Notes: generated by a model not told the origin, from the sequence alone. Counted from the first letter of the stretch, positions 18,235 through 26,629 are shown. The stretch: DNA of 64,000 bases from Cupriavidus pauculus (GCF_003854935.1 NZ_CP033970.1:310001-374000), one strand, 5' to 3'. Made by a program: numbers and translations.

Positions 18235-19999
18235 CGCCCCACCCGCCGGCCGCGTGCCGCACGTTGCCGCGCGCACCGCGCCGGCCCAGGCTGACGCCAC
18301 GCCGCGCCCCGCCGCCAGCGACGCCGGCACGGCCCCCCGGCTGACGCACTGCCACGCGCACGCGCCGTCCATCACCCACCTGCCCACGCCTGCGCCATGC
18401 ACGTTGCCGGGCTGCCACGACGCGGATACGGTGTCGCCGGCCGAGCGCTACGCCGAGCTGTTCGTCGACGTGCAGTCCAGTGGCATGTTCGCCGACAGCA
18501 AGACGTTTCCGGACTGCATCCCGCTGGCGCCACCCGAGACCATCCTGGCCTGCTACCGCGAGCAGCGCGACGCGGCCGGGTTCTCGCTCGAAGCGTTCGT
18601 GCGCACCTATTTCGCGCGCGAGACGGTGCCGGACGACCACTACGAATCGAACCCGGACAACTCGCTGCGCGAGCATATCGACGGCCTCTGGCCCGTGCTG
18701 ACGCGCGAGCCCGCCGAGCATCCGCCGCTGTGCTCGCTGCTGCCGCTGCCCCGGCCGTACGTGGTGCCGGGCGGCCGCTTCCGCGAGCTGTACTACTGGG
18801 ATTCGTACTTCACGATGCTGGGCCTTTCCGCCAGCGGCCGGCACGACCTGCTGCGCGCGATGGCCGACAACTTCGCCTACCTGCTGGACACCTACGGACT
18901 GGTGCCGAACGGCACGCGCACGTACTACCTGAGCCGGTCGCAGCCGCCGGTGTTCGCCCTGATGACGGGCCTGTTCGAGGACCAGGGCGTGGACGCGGCC
19001 GTGCGCTACCTGCCCCAACTGGCGCGCGAGTATGCGTTCTGGATGGACGGCGTGGGGCACCTGCAGCCGTGCCAGGCGCACCGCAGGCTGGTGCGGCTGC
19101 CCGACGGCGCGTACCTGAACCGCTACTGGGACGACCGCGCCCATCCGCGCGAGGAAGCCTACCTGGAAGATGTCGACACGGCGCGCCGCGCCAGCCGGCC
19201 CGCCCACCTGGTGTTCCGGGACCTGCGCGCGGCGGCCGAATCGGGCTGGGACTTCAGCTCGCGCTGGTGCGAGCCCGACCCGGTGGCCGGGCAGGCCGCC
19301 TGCGACCTGGCCACCATCCGCACCACGGCCATCCTGCCCGTGGACCTGAACGCGCTGCTCTGGTACACCGAATGCCGCCTGGCGGAACTGAGCGAGCGGT
19401 CCGGCGACGCTGACGCCGCCGCGCGCTACCGCGAGGCCGCCGAACGCAGGCGGCAGGCCATCGCCGCCATCATGTGGGACGACGGCGCCGGCGCGTTCAC
19501 GGACTTCGACTGGCACCGCGGCACGGCGCGCCCGCACCTGAGCGCCGCCACGCTGATGCCGCTGTTCCTGGGCGTGGCCACGCCGGCACAGGCGGCGCGC
19601 GTGGCCGACGCGGTATCCGCCCGGCTGCTGGAGGAAGGCGGGCTGGCCACGACCGAGATCGACTCCGGCCAGCAATGGGACCGCCCCAACGGCTGGGCGC
19701 CGCTGCAGTGGGTAGGCATCATCGGGCTGCGGAAGTACGGCTTCGACGCGCTGGCCGACGACATCGCCCAACGCTGGCTGCGCACGGTCGGCAGCCTCTA
19801 TGCATCGGAATACAAGCTCGTGGAGAAATACCGGCTGCAGCGGCGCAGGTCCGGCAGCGCCGAAGGCGGCGGGGGCGGCGAGTATCCGCTGCAGGACGGC
19901 TTTGGCTGGACCAACGGCGTGGTCAGCGCGCTGCTGGCGCTGTACCCGGCCGATCCGGCCCGCCACAGCCGGGCGGGCCAGCCGGCGCCGGCGGGTTGA
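18221..19999 (+). CDS. Trehalase, glycoside hydrolase family 37
   Basis: It hydrolyses alpha,alpha-trehalose to two glucose. Both family signatures are clear: PGGRFRELYYWDSYF (near residue 183) and QWDRPNGWAPLQ (near 485), plus the C-terminal Gly-rich GGGGGEYPLQDGFGWTNG. The product is 592 aa from the ATG at 18221; an in-frame ATG at 18200 is possible. The first 75 residues are Ala/Pro/His-rich and lack a hydrophobic core, so a cytoplasmic (TreF-like) location is more likely than a periplasmic TreA type. It is coupled to the SDR gene by overlap. Confidence 0.93.
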   Translation: MRNNDAPPAGRVPHVAARTAPAQADATPRPAASDAGTAPRLTHCHAHAPSITHLPTPAPCTLPGCHDADTVSPAERYAELFVDVQSSGMFADSKTFPDCIPLAPPETILACYREQRDAAGFSLEAFVRTYFARETVPDDHYESNPDNSLREHIDGLWPVLTREPAEHPPLCSLLPLPRPYVVPGGRFRELYYWDSYFTMLGLSASGRHDLLRAMADNFAYLLDTYGLVPNGTRTYYLSRSQPPVFALMTGLFEDQGVDAAVRYLPQLAREYAFWMDGVGHLQPCQAHRRLVRLPDGAYLNRYWDDRAHPREEAYLEDVDTARRASRPAHLVFRDLRAAAESGWDFSSRWCEPDPVAGQAACDLATIRTTAILPVDLNALLWYTECRLAELSERSGDADAAARYREAAERRRQAIAAIMWDDGAGAFTDFDWHRGTARPHLSAATLMPLFLGVATPAQAARVADAVSARLLEEGGLATTEIDSGQQWDRPNGWAPLQWVGIIGLRKYGFDALADDIAQRWLRTVGSLYASEYKLVEKYRLQRRRSGSAEGGGGGEYPLQDGFGWTNGVVSALLALYPADPARHSRAGQPAPAG

Positions 20000-20113
20000 G
20001 CGGGCGGTGGAACGGGCGGCGGAACCCCGCGCCGACGTCGACATTCGGAATCGCGTTCCTTTGTTCAGAATTCGACAATGCACTGCGGCAAATGCTGGCG
20101 ACTGTTCCTGAAA

Positions 20114-20141
20114 CGCCAATAACTCACATGAGTTATTGGCG
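20114..20141. repeat. 28-bp inverted repeat (13-bp arms)
   Basis: CGCCAATAACTCA (20114-20126), CA, TGAGTTATTGGCG (20129-20141). The arms match perfectly around a 2-base centre and are less GC-rich than the surroundings. As RNA it would form a tight hairpin, but no T-tract follows. As DNA it could be an operator. Nothing else in the window shares it. Confidence 0.7.
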
Positions 20142-20212
20142 CATCCGCCGCCGGCCCTCACACTAGCCGGAGGGTCATTCGACACGACCCTAAACGACTT
20201 GGCAACTCTTAC

Positions 20213-20249
20213 TACCCCGGCGATCCCGCGCGTCGGGGTATTTCTTTTT
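20213..20249 (+). terminator. Strong Rho-independent terminator
   Basis: TACCCCGGCG (20213-20222) pairs with CGTCGGGGTA (20231-20240), with one G-T wobble and an 8-base loop, followed by TTTCTTTTT. It ends whatever is transcribed rightwards from the trehalase gene or from a start within the 20.0-20.2 kb gap. Confidence 0.85.
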
Positions 20250-20402
20250 GGGGCGGCAAACCTGCCCCACGCGTCCGCCCAGCGCCGCAGCAGGTTGTGA
20301 TAGACGCCCGTCAGGCCAATGACCGACGCGTGGGTGTGGCCCAGTTCGGCCGATTACACTGGCGGCTTCCCGGACTGGCCGGGTATCCAGATTTCTCGAT
20401 TT

Positions 20403-20780
20403 ATGCAGCCGACATCACCTGCCTCCCTGATCGACTTCCGCGCCGATCCCGCGCCCACCCACGACAACCCGCGCCCGGACCGGCTGGTGACTGGCAACCC
20501 CGACCGCACCACGTGGACGCACTACAGCGCGGCCCAGGGGGATTTCGACTGCGGGATCTGGGGGTGCGAACCGGGCGCGTGGCGCATTGCCTTTCCGGCC
20601 GGCAAGGAAGAGTTTTTCCACGTGATCAGTGGCCGGCTGCGGATCACCAGCCATACTGGAGACGCCCGCGAGTTCGGGCCGGGCGATGCCTGCGTGATTC
20701 CCGCGGGCTTCGAAGGCGTGTTCGAGGTCATCGAAACCGTCCGCAAGCATTTCGTCGTGATCGACCGCAACGCGGGCTGA
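20403..20780 (+). CDS. Small cupin-domain protein
   Basis: The product is 125 aa from the ATG at 20403; longer in-frame starts lack ribosome binding sites. A single cupin_3 (DUF861-type) barrel is shown by FDCGIWGCEPGAW, EEFFHVISGRLRIT, FGPGDACVIPAGFEG and a closing VRKHFVVID. The family relates to EutQ and (S)-ureidoglycine aminohydrolase-like cupins that bind a metal. Of the usual His ligands only one is obvious, in EEFFHVISG, so catalysis is uncertain. It is monocistronic or paired with the gene 23 bases downstream. Confidence 0.8.
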   Translation: MQPTSPASLIDFRADPAPTHDNPRPDRLVTGNPDRTTWTHYSAAQGDFDCGIWGCEPGAWRIAFPAGKEEFFHVISGRLRITSHTGDAREFGPGDACVIPAGFEGVFEVIETVRKHFVVIDRNAG

Positions 20781-20803
20781 GCCGGCCCGCAGGAGCCCCT
20801 GCC

Positions 20804-21553
20804 ATGCCAAGCTGTGCCGCCGTCCCGCTTGCCGCGTCCCGCGCCCTCGCCACCCTGACGACCTTCGCAGCGCTTGCCGCGCCCGGCCCGGCCGCGTTCG
20901 CGCAGGGCAATCCGTCGGCACCGCCGGCACAGGAAGCCGCGCCGCCTGCCGCCTCCGCGCCCCTGCCGGCCCGGCCCGTGGCCGTGACGCCGAGTTTCGA
21001 CTGCAAGAAGGCGGAAGGACAGGTCGAGCAGCTGGTCTGCAAGGACACCACGCTGGCCCGGCTCGACCGCGAGACCACGCGGCTCTATGGCCTGGCGCTC
21101 GATGCCCGCTCACTGCCCACGGCGCAGAAGAAGACGCTGCTGGCCGAGCAACGTGGCTGGGTCAAGGGCCGCAACGACTGCGCGCAGGCCGACGACGCGC
21201 CCAACTGCATCGCCACCACCTACCTGCGCCGGATCTATGACCTGCGCCATGGCTACGCGGGCGCCCGCACGCAGGATGATCGCGGCATCAGCCGGGGGCC
21301 GTTCAATATCCGGTGCGGGGGCGTGGACGCGGTCATCGCGGGCACCTTCGTGCAGACCGATCCCGGCTATGCCTATCTGCGCTGGCTGGATCAACAGGTG
21401 GTGCTGCGGCAGACGCCGGCGGCATCCGGCGCGCGCTACGCCGCGACGCTCAAGGATGGTGAAGCGCTGTTCTGGGACAAGGGACCCGACGCGCTGCTGA
21501 CCCTGCCCGGCAAGCCCGACATGCAGTGCCGCGTGGAAATGGCGGCCCACTGA
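20804..21553 (+). CDS. Periplasmic LprI-domain protein with MliC-like C-terminus
   Basis: The product is 249 aa from the ATG at 20804 (AGGAGCCCCTGCC upstream). A signal peptide (residues 1-34, ending AFA) and an Ala/Pro linker precede an LprI/DUF1311 domain at about 65-150 (SFDCKKAEGQVEQLVCKD, then LLAEQRGWVKGRNDC). The C-terminal 90 residues resemble the lysozyme inhibitor MliC (ASGARYAATLKDGEALFWDKGPDALL, closing Cys). Both domains are linked to inhibition of host or competitor lysozyme in other bacteria. The MliC similarity is read by eye. Role in defence against lysozyme is inferred. Confidence 0.78.
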   Translation: MPSCAAVPLAASRALATLTTFAALAAPGPAAFAQGNPSAPPAQEAAPPAASAPLPARPVAVTPSFDCKKAEGQVEQLVCKDTTLARLDRETTRLYGLALDARSLPTAQKKTLLAEQRGWVKGRNDCAQADDAPNCIATTYLRRIYDLRHGYAGARTQDDRGISRGPFNIRCGGVDAVIAGTFVQTDPGYAYLRWLDQQVVLRQTPAASGARYAATLKDGEALFWDKGPDALLTLPGKPDMQCRVEMAAH

Positions 21554-21572
21554 GCCGCCCCCCTTTAGGCCG

Positions 21573-22538
21573 TCAGGCCGCCTCGCCGCTCCAGCGCCGC
21601 AGCAGGTCGATGGTGCCGCCCCCGGCGTCGCACGCGGCCTGGCCGATTTCCCGCGCCCAGTAGCGTTCCGAGCCATCGGCCACGCGCCAGGCGTGGAGGC
21701 GTCGCGTCAGCAATTGCAGGTCGTATTCCTCGGTGATGCCGATGGCGCCGTGCACGGCGTGGGCCATCGACGTGACCGGCCCCACCGCGTCGCTGGCGTT
21801 GCACTTGGCGATGGCCGCGTCCATGCGCGACGGGCGCGTGCCGGGGCCGCCGAACGCCAGCTGCACGGCCATCCGCACCATCGCCACCTGCTCGGCCATC
21901 ACGCTGATCTGGTGCTGGATGGCCTGGAACTTGCCGATGGCCCGGCCAAACTGCTCACGGTCGTTGGCGTACTGGAGCGTCATGTCGAAGACGCGCGCGA
22001 TGGCGCCGGCCATCTGCGCCGCGTGCAGCGCCGCGCCCACCGTGCGCAGCGTGCCGGGCGCCAGCGCGAACGTCGCGGCGGCCGGGCAGGCCACGCTGAC
22101 CGTCAGGTCGCCATGCACGCCGGTCGGCGCCACGTCGGCGGCGTCGCGCGGCACCAGCCACGCCCAGTCTGCATCCTGCGCCAGGAACCAGCGCGCCGCC
22201 GCGCCATCGGCAACCTGCGCGCGGGGCTGGCCGTCCAGGCAGGCCAGTGCGATGGGGCCGTCCGGCACCTCGCGCTTGGCCTCGTCCAGCAGCGCGCGCG
22301 CGAACATCGTCTGCGCCAGCGGCAGCGGCACCACGTACTGGCCGGCCAGCGACAGCATCGGCAGCACATCCGATAAGGACAGGCCCGCGTCGGGCCGCAG
22401 GCTGTCGGCAAAGCCGCTGGCGTCGAGCCGCGCCCAGAGCGGCGCGGCGTCGCCACCGGCCTCGATGGCGCGTACCATGGCCGGCCCGCAGTGGTCGCGC
22501 AGCACGGCTTCGAGCGCGTCGGCGTAGAGGTTGTCCAT
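21573..22538 (-). CDS. Acyl-CoA dehydrogenase, small/partner subunit
   Basis: The product is 321 aa from the ATG at 22538, with GGAGAGCGGA ideally placed; the ATG at 22550 is less well placed. The C-terminal ACAD domain is clear (TLQYANDREQFGRAIGKFQAIQHQ, then AHAVHGAIGITEEYDLQ). The N-terminal half is shorter and weaker than in full-length ACADs (about 380 aa). It directly follows another ACAD gene and probably forms a heteromeric flavoenzyme with it, as in steroid or branched-acid ACADs. Last gene of the operon. Confidence 0.87.
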   Translation of the reverse strand: MDNLYADALEAVLRDHCGPAMVRAIEAGGDAAPLWARLDASGFADSLRPDAGLSLSDVLPMLSLAGQYVVPLPLAQTMFARALLDEAKREVPDGPIALACLDGQPRAQVADGAAARWFLAQDADWAWLVPRDAADVAPTGVHGDLTVSVACPAAATFALAPGTLRTVGAALHAAQMAGAIARVFDMTLQYANDREQFGRAIGKFQAIQHQISVMAEQVAMVRMAVQLAFGGPGTRPSRMDAAIAKCNASDAVGPVTSMAHAVHGAIGITEEYDLQLLTRRLHAWRVADGSERYWAREIGQAACDAGGGTIDLLRRWSGEAA

Positions 22539-22551
22539 TCCGCTCTCCATG

Positions 22552-23712
22552 TCAGCGCAGCCCCAGCCCGCGCGCGATCATGCCGCGCAGGATCTCGCGC
22601 GTGCCACCGCGCAGCGAATACGTCGGCGATATCTGGCTCACGTAGGCGGCCGTGCGATAGAGGTCCGCATTGGCGGCCAGCGCCGGGTCGTCGCCCAGCG
22701 CGGCCTCCGCCAGCGCGCCGATCGACTGTTCCAGCTCGGTGCCCAGGTCCTTGACCAGCGCCGCCTCGACGAGCGGGCTCTTCCCCGCGGCCAGCCGCGC
22801 CGTCACCGCCAGCGACATCGCGCGCAACGCCGCCAGCCGCGCCAGGATCTGGCCGACGGCCACCGTGTCGCGCCGAGCGGGCGGCAGGTCGCGCAGCGCC
22901 GCCAGCCAGGCGTCCAGCAGCACCACGCTCGAATACAGCCGCTCCGGGCCGCTGCGCTCGAACGCCAGTTCCGCGTTCACCTGTTCCCAGCCGGCGCCTT
23001 CCTGGCCGACCAGCGCGTCAGCCGGCAGGTGGACGTCATCGAACGCGACTTCCGAGAAATGCGCGTCGCCGGCCAGGTCGCGGATCGGCCGCACCGTCAC
23101 GCCGGGCAGCGACAGGTCGACGATCACCTGCGACAGCCCGCGCTGCCGGTCGCCCGCATCGCCCGACGTGCGCACCAGCGCCAGCATGTAGTGGCAGCGG
23201 TCGGCATTGGTCGTCCAGATCTTGCGCCCGCTGAGCCGCCAGCCGCCATCGGGCAGCGGCGCGGCGCGCGTGGTCACGCTGGCCAGGTCCGATCCCGCGT
23301 TTGGCTCGCTCATGCCGATGCAGAAGAACGCCTCGCCACGGCAGATGCGCGGCAGGTAGTGCGCGCGCTGCGCGTCGGAGCCGTAGCGCAGGATCAGCGG
23401 GCCGCTCTGGCGGTCGGCGATCCAGTGCGCGGACACCGGCGCGCCGCACGCGAGCATTTCCTCCACGAGCACGAAGCGCGAGAACGCGTCGAGCCCCGCG
23501 CCGCCGTACTGCGTCGGCAGCGTGATGCCGACCCAGCCGCGCCGGGCCAGCGCACGGCTGAAGCCGGCGTCGAAGCCCATCCACGAACGCGCCCGCACGT
23601 CGGGCGGCGTGGGGGGCAGATGCTCCCGAAGGAACGCCTTGACCTCCTGCCGCAACGCGGCGGCGGGGCCCGGCAGCGCGGTCAGCGCGAACGTGCCAAA
23701 CAGCGGATGCAA
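22552..23712 (-). CDS. Acyl-CoA dehydrogenase, large subunit
   Basis: The product is 386 aa. No ATG is available at the N-terminus; a TTG at 23712 with AGGAG seven bases upstream fits the domain start. All ACAD parts are visible: the N-terminal helical region (WVGITLPTQYGGAGLDAFSR), the FAD-binding strand motif (CIGMSEPNAGSDLASV, then WTTNADRCHYM) and the C-terminal helices (SPTYSLRGGTREILRGMIARGLGLR). It oxidises an acyl-CoA at C2-C3. It starts 59 bases after the Bug gene and is followed at 13 bases by the second ACAD. Confidence 0.9.
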   Translation of the reverse strand: MHPLFGTFALTALPGPAAALRQEVKAFLREHLPPTPPDVRARSWMGFDAGFSRALARRGWVGITLPTQYGGAGLDAFSRFVLVEEMLACGAPVSAHWIADRQSGPLILRYGSDAQRAHYLPRICRGEAFFCIGMSEPNAGSDLASVTTRAAPLPDGGWRLSGRKIWTTNADRCHYMLALVRTSGDAGDRQRGLSQVIVDLSLPGVTVRPIRDLAGDAHFSEVAFDDVHLPADALVGQEGAGWEQVNAELAFERSGPERLYSSVVLLDAWLAALRDLPPARRDTVAVGQILARLAALRAMSLAVTARLAAGKSPLVEAALVKDLGTELEQSIGALAEAALGDDPALAANADLYRTAAYVSQISPTYSLRGGTREILRGMIARGLGLR

Positions 23713-23740
23713 TGTGGACTCCTGGCGGCTAAGCGTGGTG

Positions 23741-23770
23741 ATGGGCGGCGATGGGCGGCGATGGGCGGCG
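23741..23770. repeat. Three perfect 10-bp tandem repeats
   Basis: ATGGGCGGCG is repeated three times without mismatch in the gap between the Bug gene stop (23772) and the acyl-CoA dehydrogenase start (23712). It lies just upstream of that gene's ribosome binding site, so copy number could change spacing within the operon transcript. Confidence 0.85.
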
Positions 23771-23771
23771 G

Positions 23772-24782
23772 TCAGTCGAGCGTCACGCCCGAGTCCTTGA
23801 CCACCTTGCCCCAGCGGTCGATTTCCTGCGCCACGTAGCGGCCGTACGCCTCGGGCGTGGACCCGCGCGGCTCGGCGCCCTGGGCGGCCAGGCTGCCGCG
23901 CACGTCGGCCGATGCCAGCGCCTTGGTCACGGCCGCGTTGAGCCGCTGGACGATCTCGGGCGGCGTTCTGGCGGGCACCATCATGCCCTGCCACGCGCCC
24001 ACCTCGAACCCCTGCATGCCCGATTCGGCCAGCGTCGGCACGTCGGGCAACTGCGCGCTGCGCGTGGCGCTGGTCACCGCCAGCGCCTTCATGCGCTTGT
24101 CGCGGATGAATGGCAGCGACGAGTTGATCGTATCGGTCATGAACTGCACCTGCCCGCTGGCCAGGTCCGTCAGCGCCGGCGCGCTGCCCTTGTACGGTGC
24201 GTGCACCGCGTCGAGCCCGTTGGCCTGCAGGAACAGGAACGCGGCCAGGTGCGTGACGTTGCCGTTGCCGGCCGATCCGTACGTCATCTTGCCCGGATGC
24301 GCCTTGAGCCATGCCACGAACTCCGGCACGGTGCTGGCCGGCACCTGCGCGTTCACTTCCAGCACCAGCGGCACGTTGGCGGTCATCGCCACGGGCAGCA
24401 GGTCGCGCCGCACGTCGTAGGGCAGCTTTTTGTACAGCGCCGGGCTCAGCGCGATGGACGACGTGTTGTACAGCACCGTGTAGCCGTCGGCCGGTGCCTT
24501 GGCGACGATCTCGTTGCCGATGTTGCCGTTGGCGCCGGGCCGGTTGTCCACCAGCACCTGCTGGCCCAGTTCTTCCGACATCTTCCGGGCGATCACGCGC
24601 GACACGAGGTCCGTGGGGCCGCCCGGCGGAAACGGCACCACGAGCCGGATCGGCTTGTCGGGATAGGCGGCGTGCGCGGGCATGGCGCCCAGTGCCAGGC
24701 TGCAGGCGGCCACGGCGGCCAGCCCCTTGCGGGCCAGCGCCGACAGCGGCAGGCGGCGGGCGGTGATGCGTGGTATTGGCAT
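23772..24782 (-). CDS. Bug-family (TctC-like) periplasmic substrate-binding protein
   Basis: The product is 336 aa, ATG at 24782 with GGAGGAGACAACC. The signal peptide ends near AHAAYPDKP. Typical Bug motifs are PIRLVVPFPPGGPTDLV, VDNRPGANGNIGNE, HAPYKGSAPALTDLASGQVQFM and VPTLAESGMQGFE. It lies inside an operon for CoA-dependent degradation of an organic acid, so it probably binds that acid or a related one. TctA/TctB partners are absent here. Confidence 0.93.
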   Translation of the reverse strand: MPIPRITARRLPLSALARKGLAAVAACSLALGAMPAHAAYPDKPIRLVVPFPPGGPTDLVSRVIARKMSEELGQQVLVDNRPGANGNIGNEIVAKAPADGYTVLYNTSSIALSPALYKKLPYDVRRDLLPVAMTANVPLVLEVNAQVPASTVPEFVAWLKAHPGKMTYGSAGNGNVTHLAAFLFLQANGLDAVHAPYKGSAPALTDLASGQVQFMTDTINSSLPFIRDKRMKALAVTSATRSAQLPDVPTLAESGMQGFEVGAWQGMMVPARTPPEIVQRLNAAVTKALASADVRGSLAAQGAEPRGSTPEAYGRYVAQEIDRWGKVVKDSGVTLD

Positions 24783-24856
24783 GGTTGTCTCCTCCGGTGA
24801 ATACCGTTGGCGCCGACGGCGTGTCCCCGCCGCTGGCGTCCGTGCGCGCCGGGCGC

Positions 24857-25324
24857 CTAGGCTTCGCGCCCCGCCAGCAGCCGGCGCGCGGTGTACGTCA
24901 TGACCCGTTCGTCGCGCTGGTTGAAGACCTCGATCGACGAATCGACCACGGCGCGGCCGCTTTTCGACGTGGGGCGGATGCCGGTCACGGTCACGCGGGC
25001 GCGGATGGTGTCACCAACCAGCACCGGCGCGTGGATCTGCTGCGTCAGTTCCAGCATCGCCAGCCCGGTGCCCTGGATCATCGTCTGCAGGATGAAGCCC
25101 TCGATCAGCGCGTACGTCAGCGCCGCCGGCACGGGCCGGCCCTTGATCGCACCGCCCGCGTAGCCCGATTCGATGAAGATGGCCTCCAGCATGCCCGTCA
25201 CCGAGATGAAGTTGACGAGGTCGGTCTCGGTCACGGTGCGGCGGAACGTCTCGAAAACCTGCCCGGTCTCGATGTCCTGCCAGTAGTAGCCCTGTCCCAG
25301 GCGTTGCGGTTGCGGCTGTGTCAT
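24857..25324 (-). CDS. MaoC-like dehydratase (hotdog fold)
   Basis: The product is 155 aa from the ATG at 25324 (CAGGAGACACGC upstream). The MaoC pattern is seen in residues 10-150: DLVNFISVTGMLEAIF, PVPAALTYALIEGF, and the C-terminal strand TSKSGRAVVDSSIEVFNQRDE. The canonical hydratase Asp/His pair is not cleanly visible, so the exact reaction (enoyl-CoA hydration or a related dehydration) is uncertain. It sits between the CoA transferase and Bug genes. Confidence 0.85.
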   Translation of the reverse strand: MTQPQPQRLGQGYYWQDIETGQVFETFRRTVTETDLVNFISVTGMLEAIFIESGYAGGAIKGRPVPAALTYALIEGFILQTMIQGTGLAMLELTQQIHAPVLVGDTIRARVTVTGIRPTSKSGRAVVDSSIEVFNQRDERVMTYTARRLLAGREA

Positions 25325-25355
25325 GCGTGTCTCCTGTTGTGAGTCGGCCCAGGGG

Positions 25356-26522
25356 TCAGCCCAGCGCCGCGATCTCGTCGTCGCTGAGTCCGATGCTGCC
25401 CAGCACCTCGCGCGTGTGCTCGCCCAGCCGGGGCGGCACGCCGGCATGGGCGCGCTGGCCGTCAAAGCGCACCGGCGCCCCCGGAAAGCGCAGCGTGCCC
25501 ATGGCCGGGTCCTGCACCGCATCGAAAAAGCCGGTGGCGCGCAGGTGCGGGTCGTCGACAAGTTCGTCCAGGCCGTTGACGCGGGCCACCGGGATCTGCA
25601 GTCCTTCGCAGAGTTCGATCCAGTCGGCGGTGTCGCGCGCCCGCACCAGCTCGCCGGTGATCTCGTAAAGCGTCTCGATATGGCGCGTACGCGCGGCGAT
25701 GTCGGCAAAGCGCGGGTCGGCGGCCAGGTCGTCGCGGCCGGCCGCGCGGAAGAAGTCGCGCCAGTGCGCGTCGGTGTACGGCATCATGCAGACGTAGCCG
25801 TCGGCGGTCTGGTACGGCCGGCGCAGCGGCGCCAGCACGCGCGGATAGCCGGCCTGCGCGCGCGGCGGGTCGAAATGCTGGCCGTACAGGTGCTCGACCA
25901 GGTTGAACGCCACCATCGACTCGAACATCGGCACCTCCACCATGCCGCCCTGCCCGCCATTGCGCGCGCGGCCGGCCAGCGCTGCCGAGATCGACAGCGC
26001 GGCCACCAGGCCGCTGGTCTTGTCGGCCGCGATCGTCGGGAAGTAGCGCACGGTGCCGGTCTGCGCGGCCATCAGCGCGGCATTGCCGCACAGGCCCTGG
26101 ATGATGTCGTCGTAGGCGGGCCGGCCGCCGTACGGGCCGTCCTCGGCAAAGCCAAGCAGGCTGACGTAGACCAGTTGCGGATGGCGCGCCATGACGCTGG
26201 CCGGGTCCAGGTCCAGCTTGCCCAGCTTCTGCGGGCGCATGCTGTGCAGGAACACGTCGGCCGTATCCAGCAGCCGGTGCAGCGCGGCCTGCGCGGCCGG
26301 CTGCTTCAGGTTCAGCACCACGCTTTTCTTGCTGCGGTTGACGCCCAGGAAGATCGCGGACATGCCTTCCTCGGTGGCCGGGCCGGTGCGGCGCGTGGAA
26401 TCGCCATCGGGGGTTTCCACCTTGATCACCTCGGCGCCAAGGTCGGCCAGCCACTGGCTGGCATAGGGGCCCATCACGACCGTGGACAGGTCGATGACGC
26501 GGATACCGGACAGGGGCAGCAT
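25356..26522 (-). CDS. CaiB/BaiF-type (class III) CoA transferase
   Basis: The product is 388 aa, with AAGGAGACC before the ATG at 26522. The family N-terminus is clear (LPLSGIRVIDLSTVVMGPYASQWLADLGAEVIKVE). The catalytic Asp region follows the LVYVSLLGFAEDGPY segment (YDDIIQGL). It moves CoA between acids and would activate the substrate of this operon. It is the first gene, divergent from a LysR across 107 bases containing a dyad. Confidence 0.92.
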   Translation of the reverse strand: MLPLSGIRVIDLSTVVMGPYASQWLADLGAEVIKVETPDGDSTRRTGPATEEGMSAIFLGVNRSKKSVVLNLKQPAAQAALHRLLDTADVFLHSMRPQKLGKLDLDPASVMARHPQLVYVSLLGFAEDGPYGGRPAYDDIIQGLCGNAALMAAQTGTVRYFPTIAADKTSGLVAALSISAALAGRARNGGQGGMVEVPMFESMVAFNLVEHLYGQHFDPPRAQAGYPRVLAPLRRPYQTADGYVCMMPYTDAHWRDFFRAAGRDDLAADPRFADIAARTRHIETLYEITGELVRARDTADWIELCEGLQIPVARVNGLDELVDDPHLRATGFFDAVQDPAMGTLRFPGAPVRFDGQRAHAGVPPRLGEHTREVLGSIGLSDDEIAALG

Positions 26523-26592
26523 CGCGGGGGTCTCCTTGTTTCTGGAATCGAATGGACCCCAGCGTAGCCCCGCGCGGCGCTTGCGTCTAATA

Positions 26593-26607
26593 TTCCTTTT
26601 TTAGGAA
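26593..26607. promoter_or_regulatory. Dyad in the CoA-transferase/LysR divergent promoter
   Basis: TTCCT-N5-AGGAA is a perfect inverted repeat in an AT-rich patch, 23 bases before the LysR ATG and 71 bases before the CoA transferase start. It has the position and size of a LysR recognition site. A TATTAG hexamer on the minus strand directly downstream may be the operon -10. Confidence 0.5.
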
Positions 26608-26629
26608 CCGATATCCCGACAGTATCGCC

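Larger units (their letters stand above)
20000..20402. other. Non-coding block with palindrome and terminator, possible small RNA locus
   Basis: This 403-base gap has no convincing protein gene. It contains an AT-richer stretch (20040-20130), a 28-bp near-perfect palindrome (20114-20141) and a strong plus-strand terminator (20213-20249). Only very short ORFs occur, such as a 14-codon frame at 20080 with a CGKC motif and no ribosome binding site. The terminator lies over 200 bases past the trehalase stop, so either the trehalase transcript has a long 3' UTR or a small RNA ends here. Confidence 0.4.

Noticed and set aside
20180-20250. tRNA or tmRNA end
   Set aside because: The structure is a plain terminator hairpin; no cloverleaf, T-loop or CCA end could be drawn.
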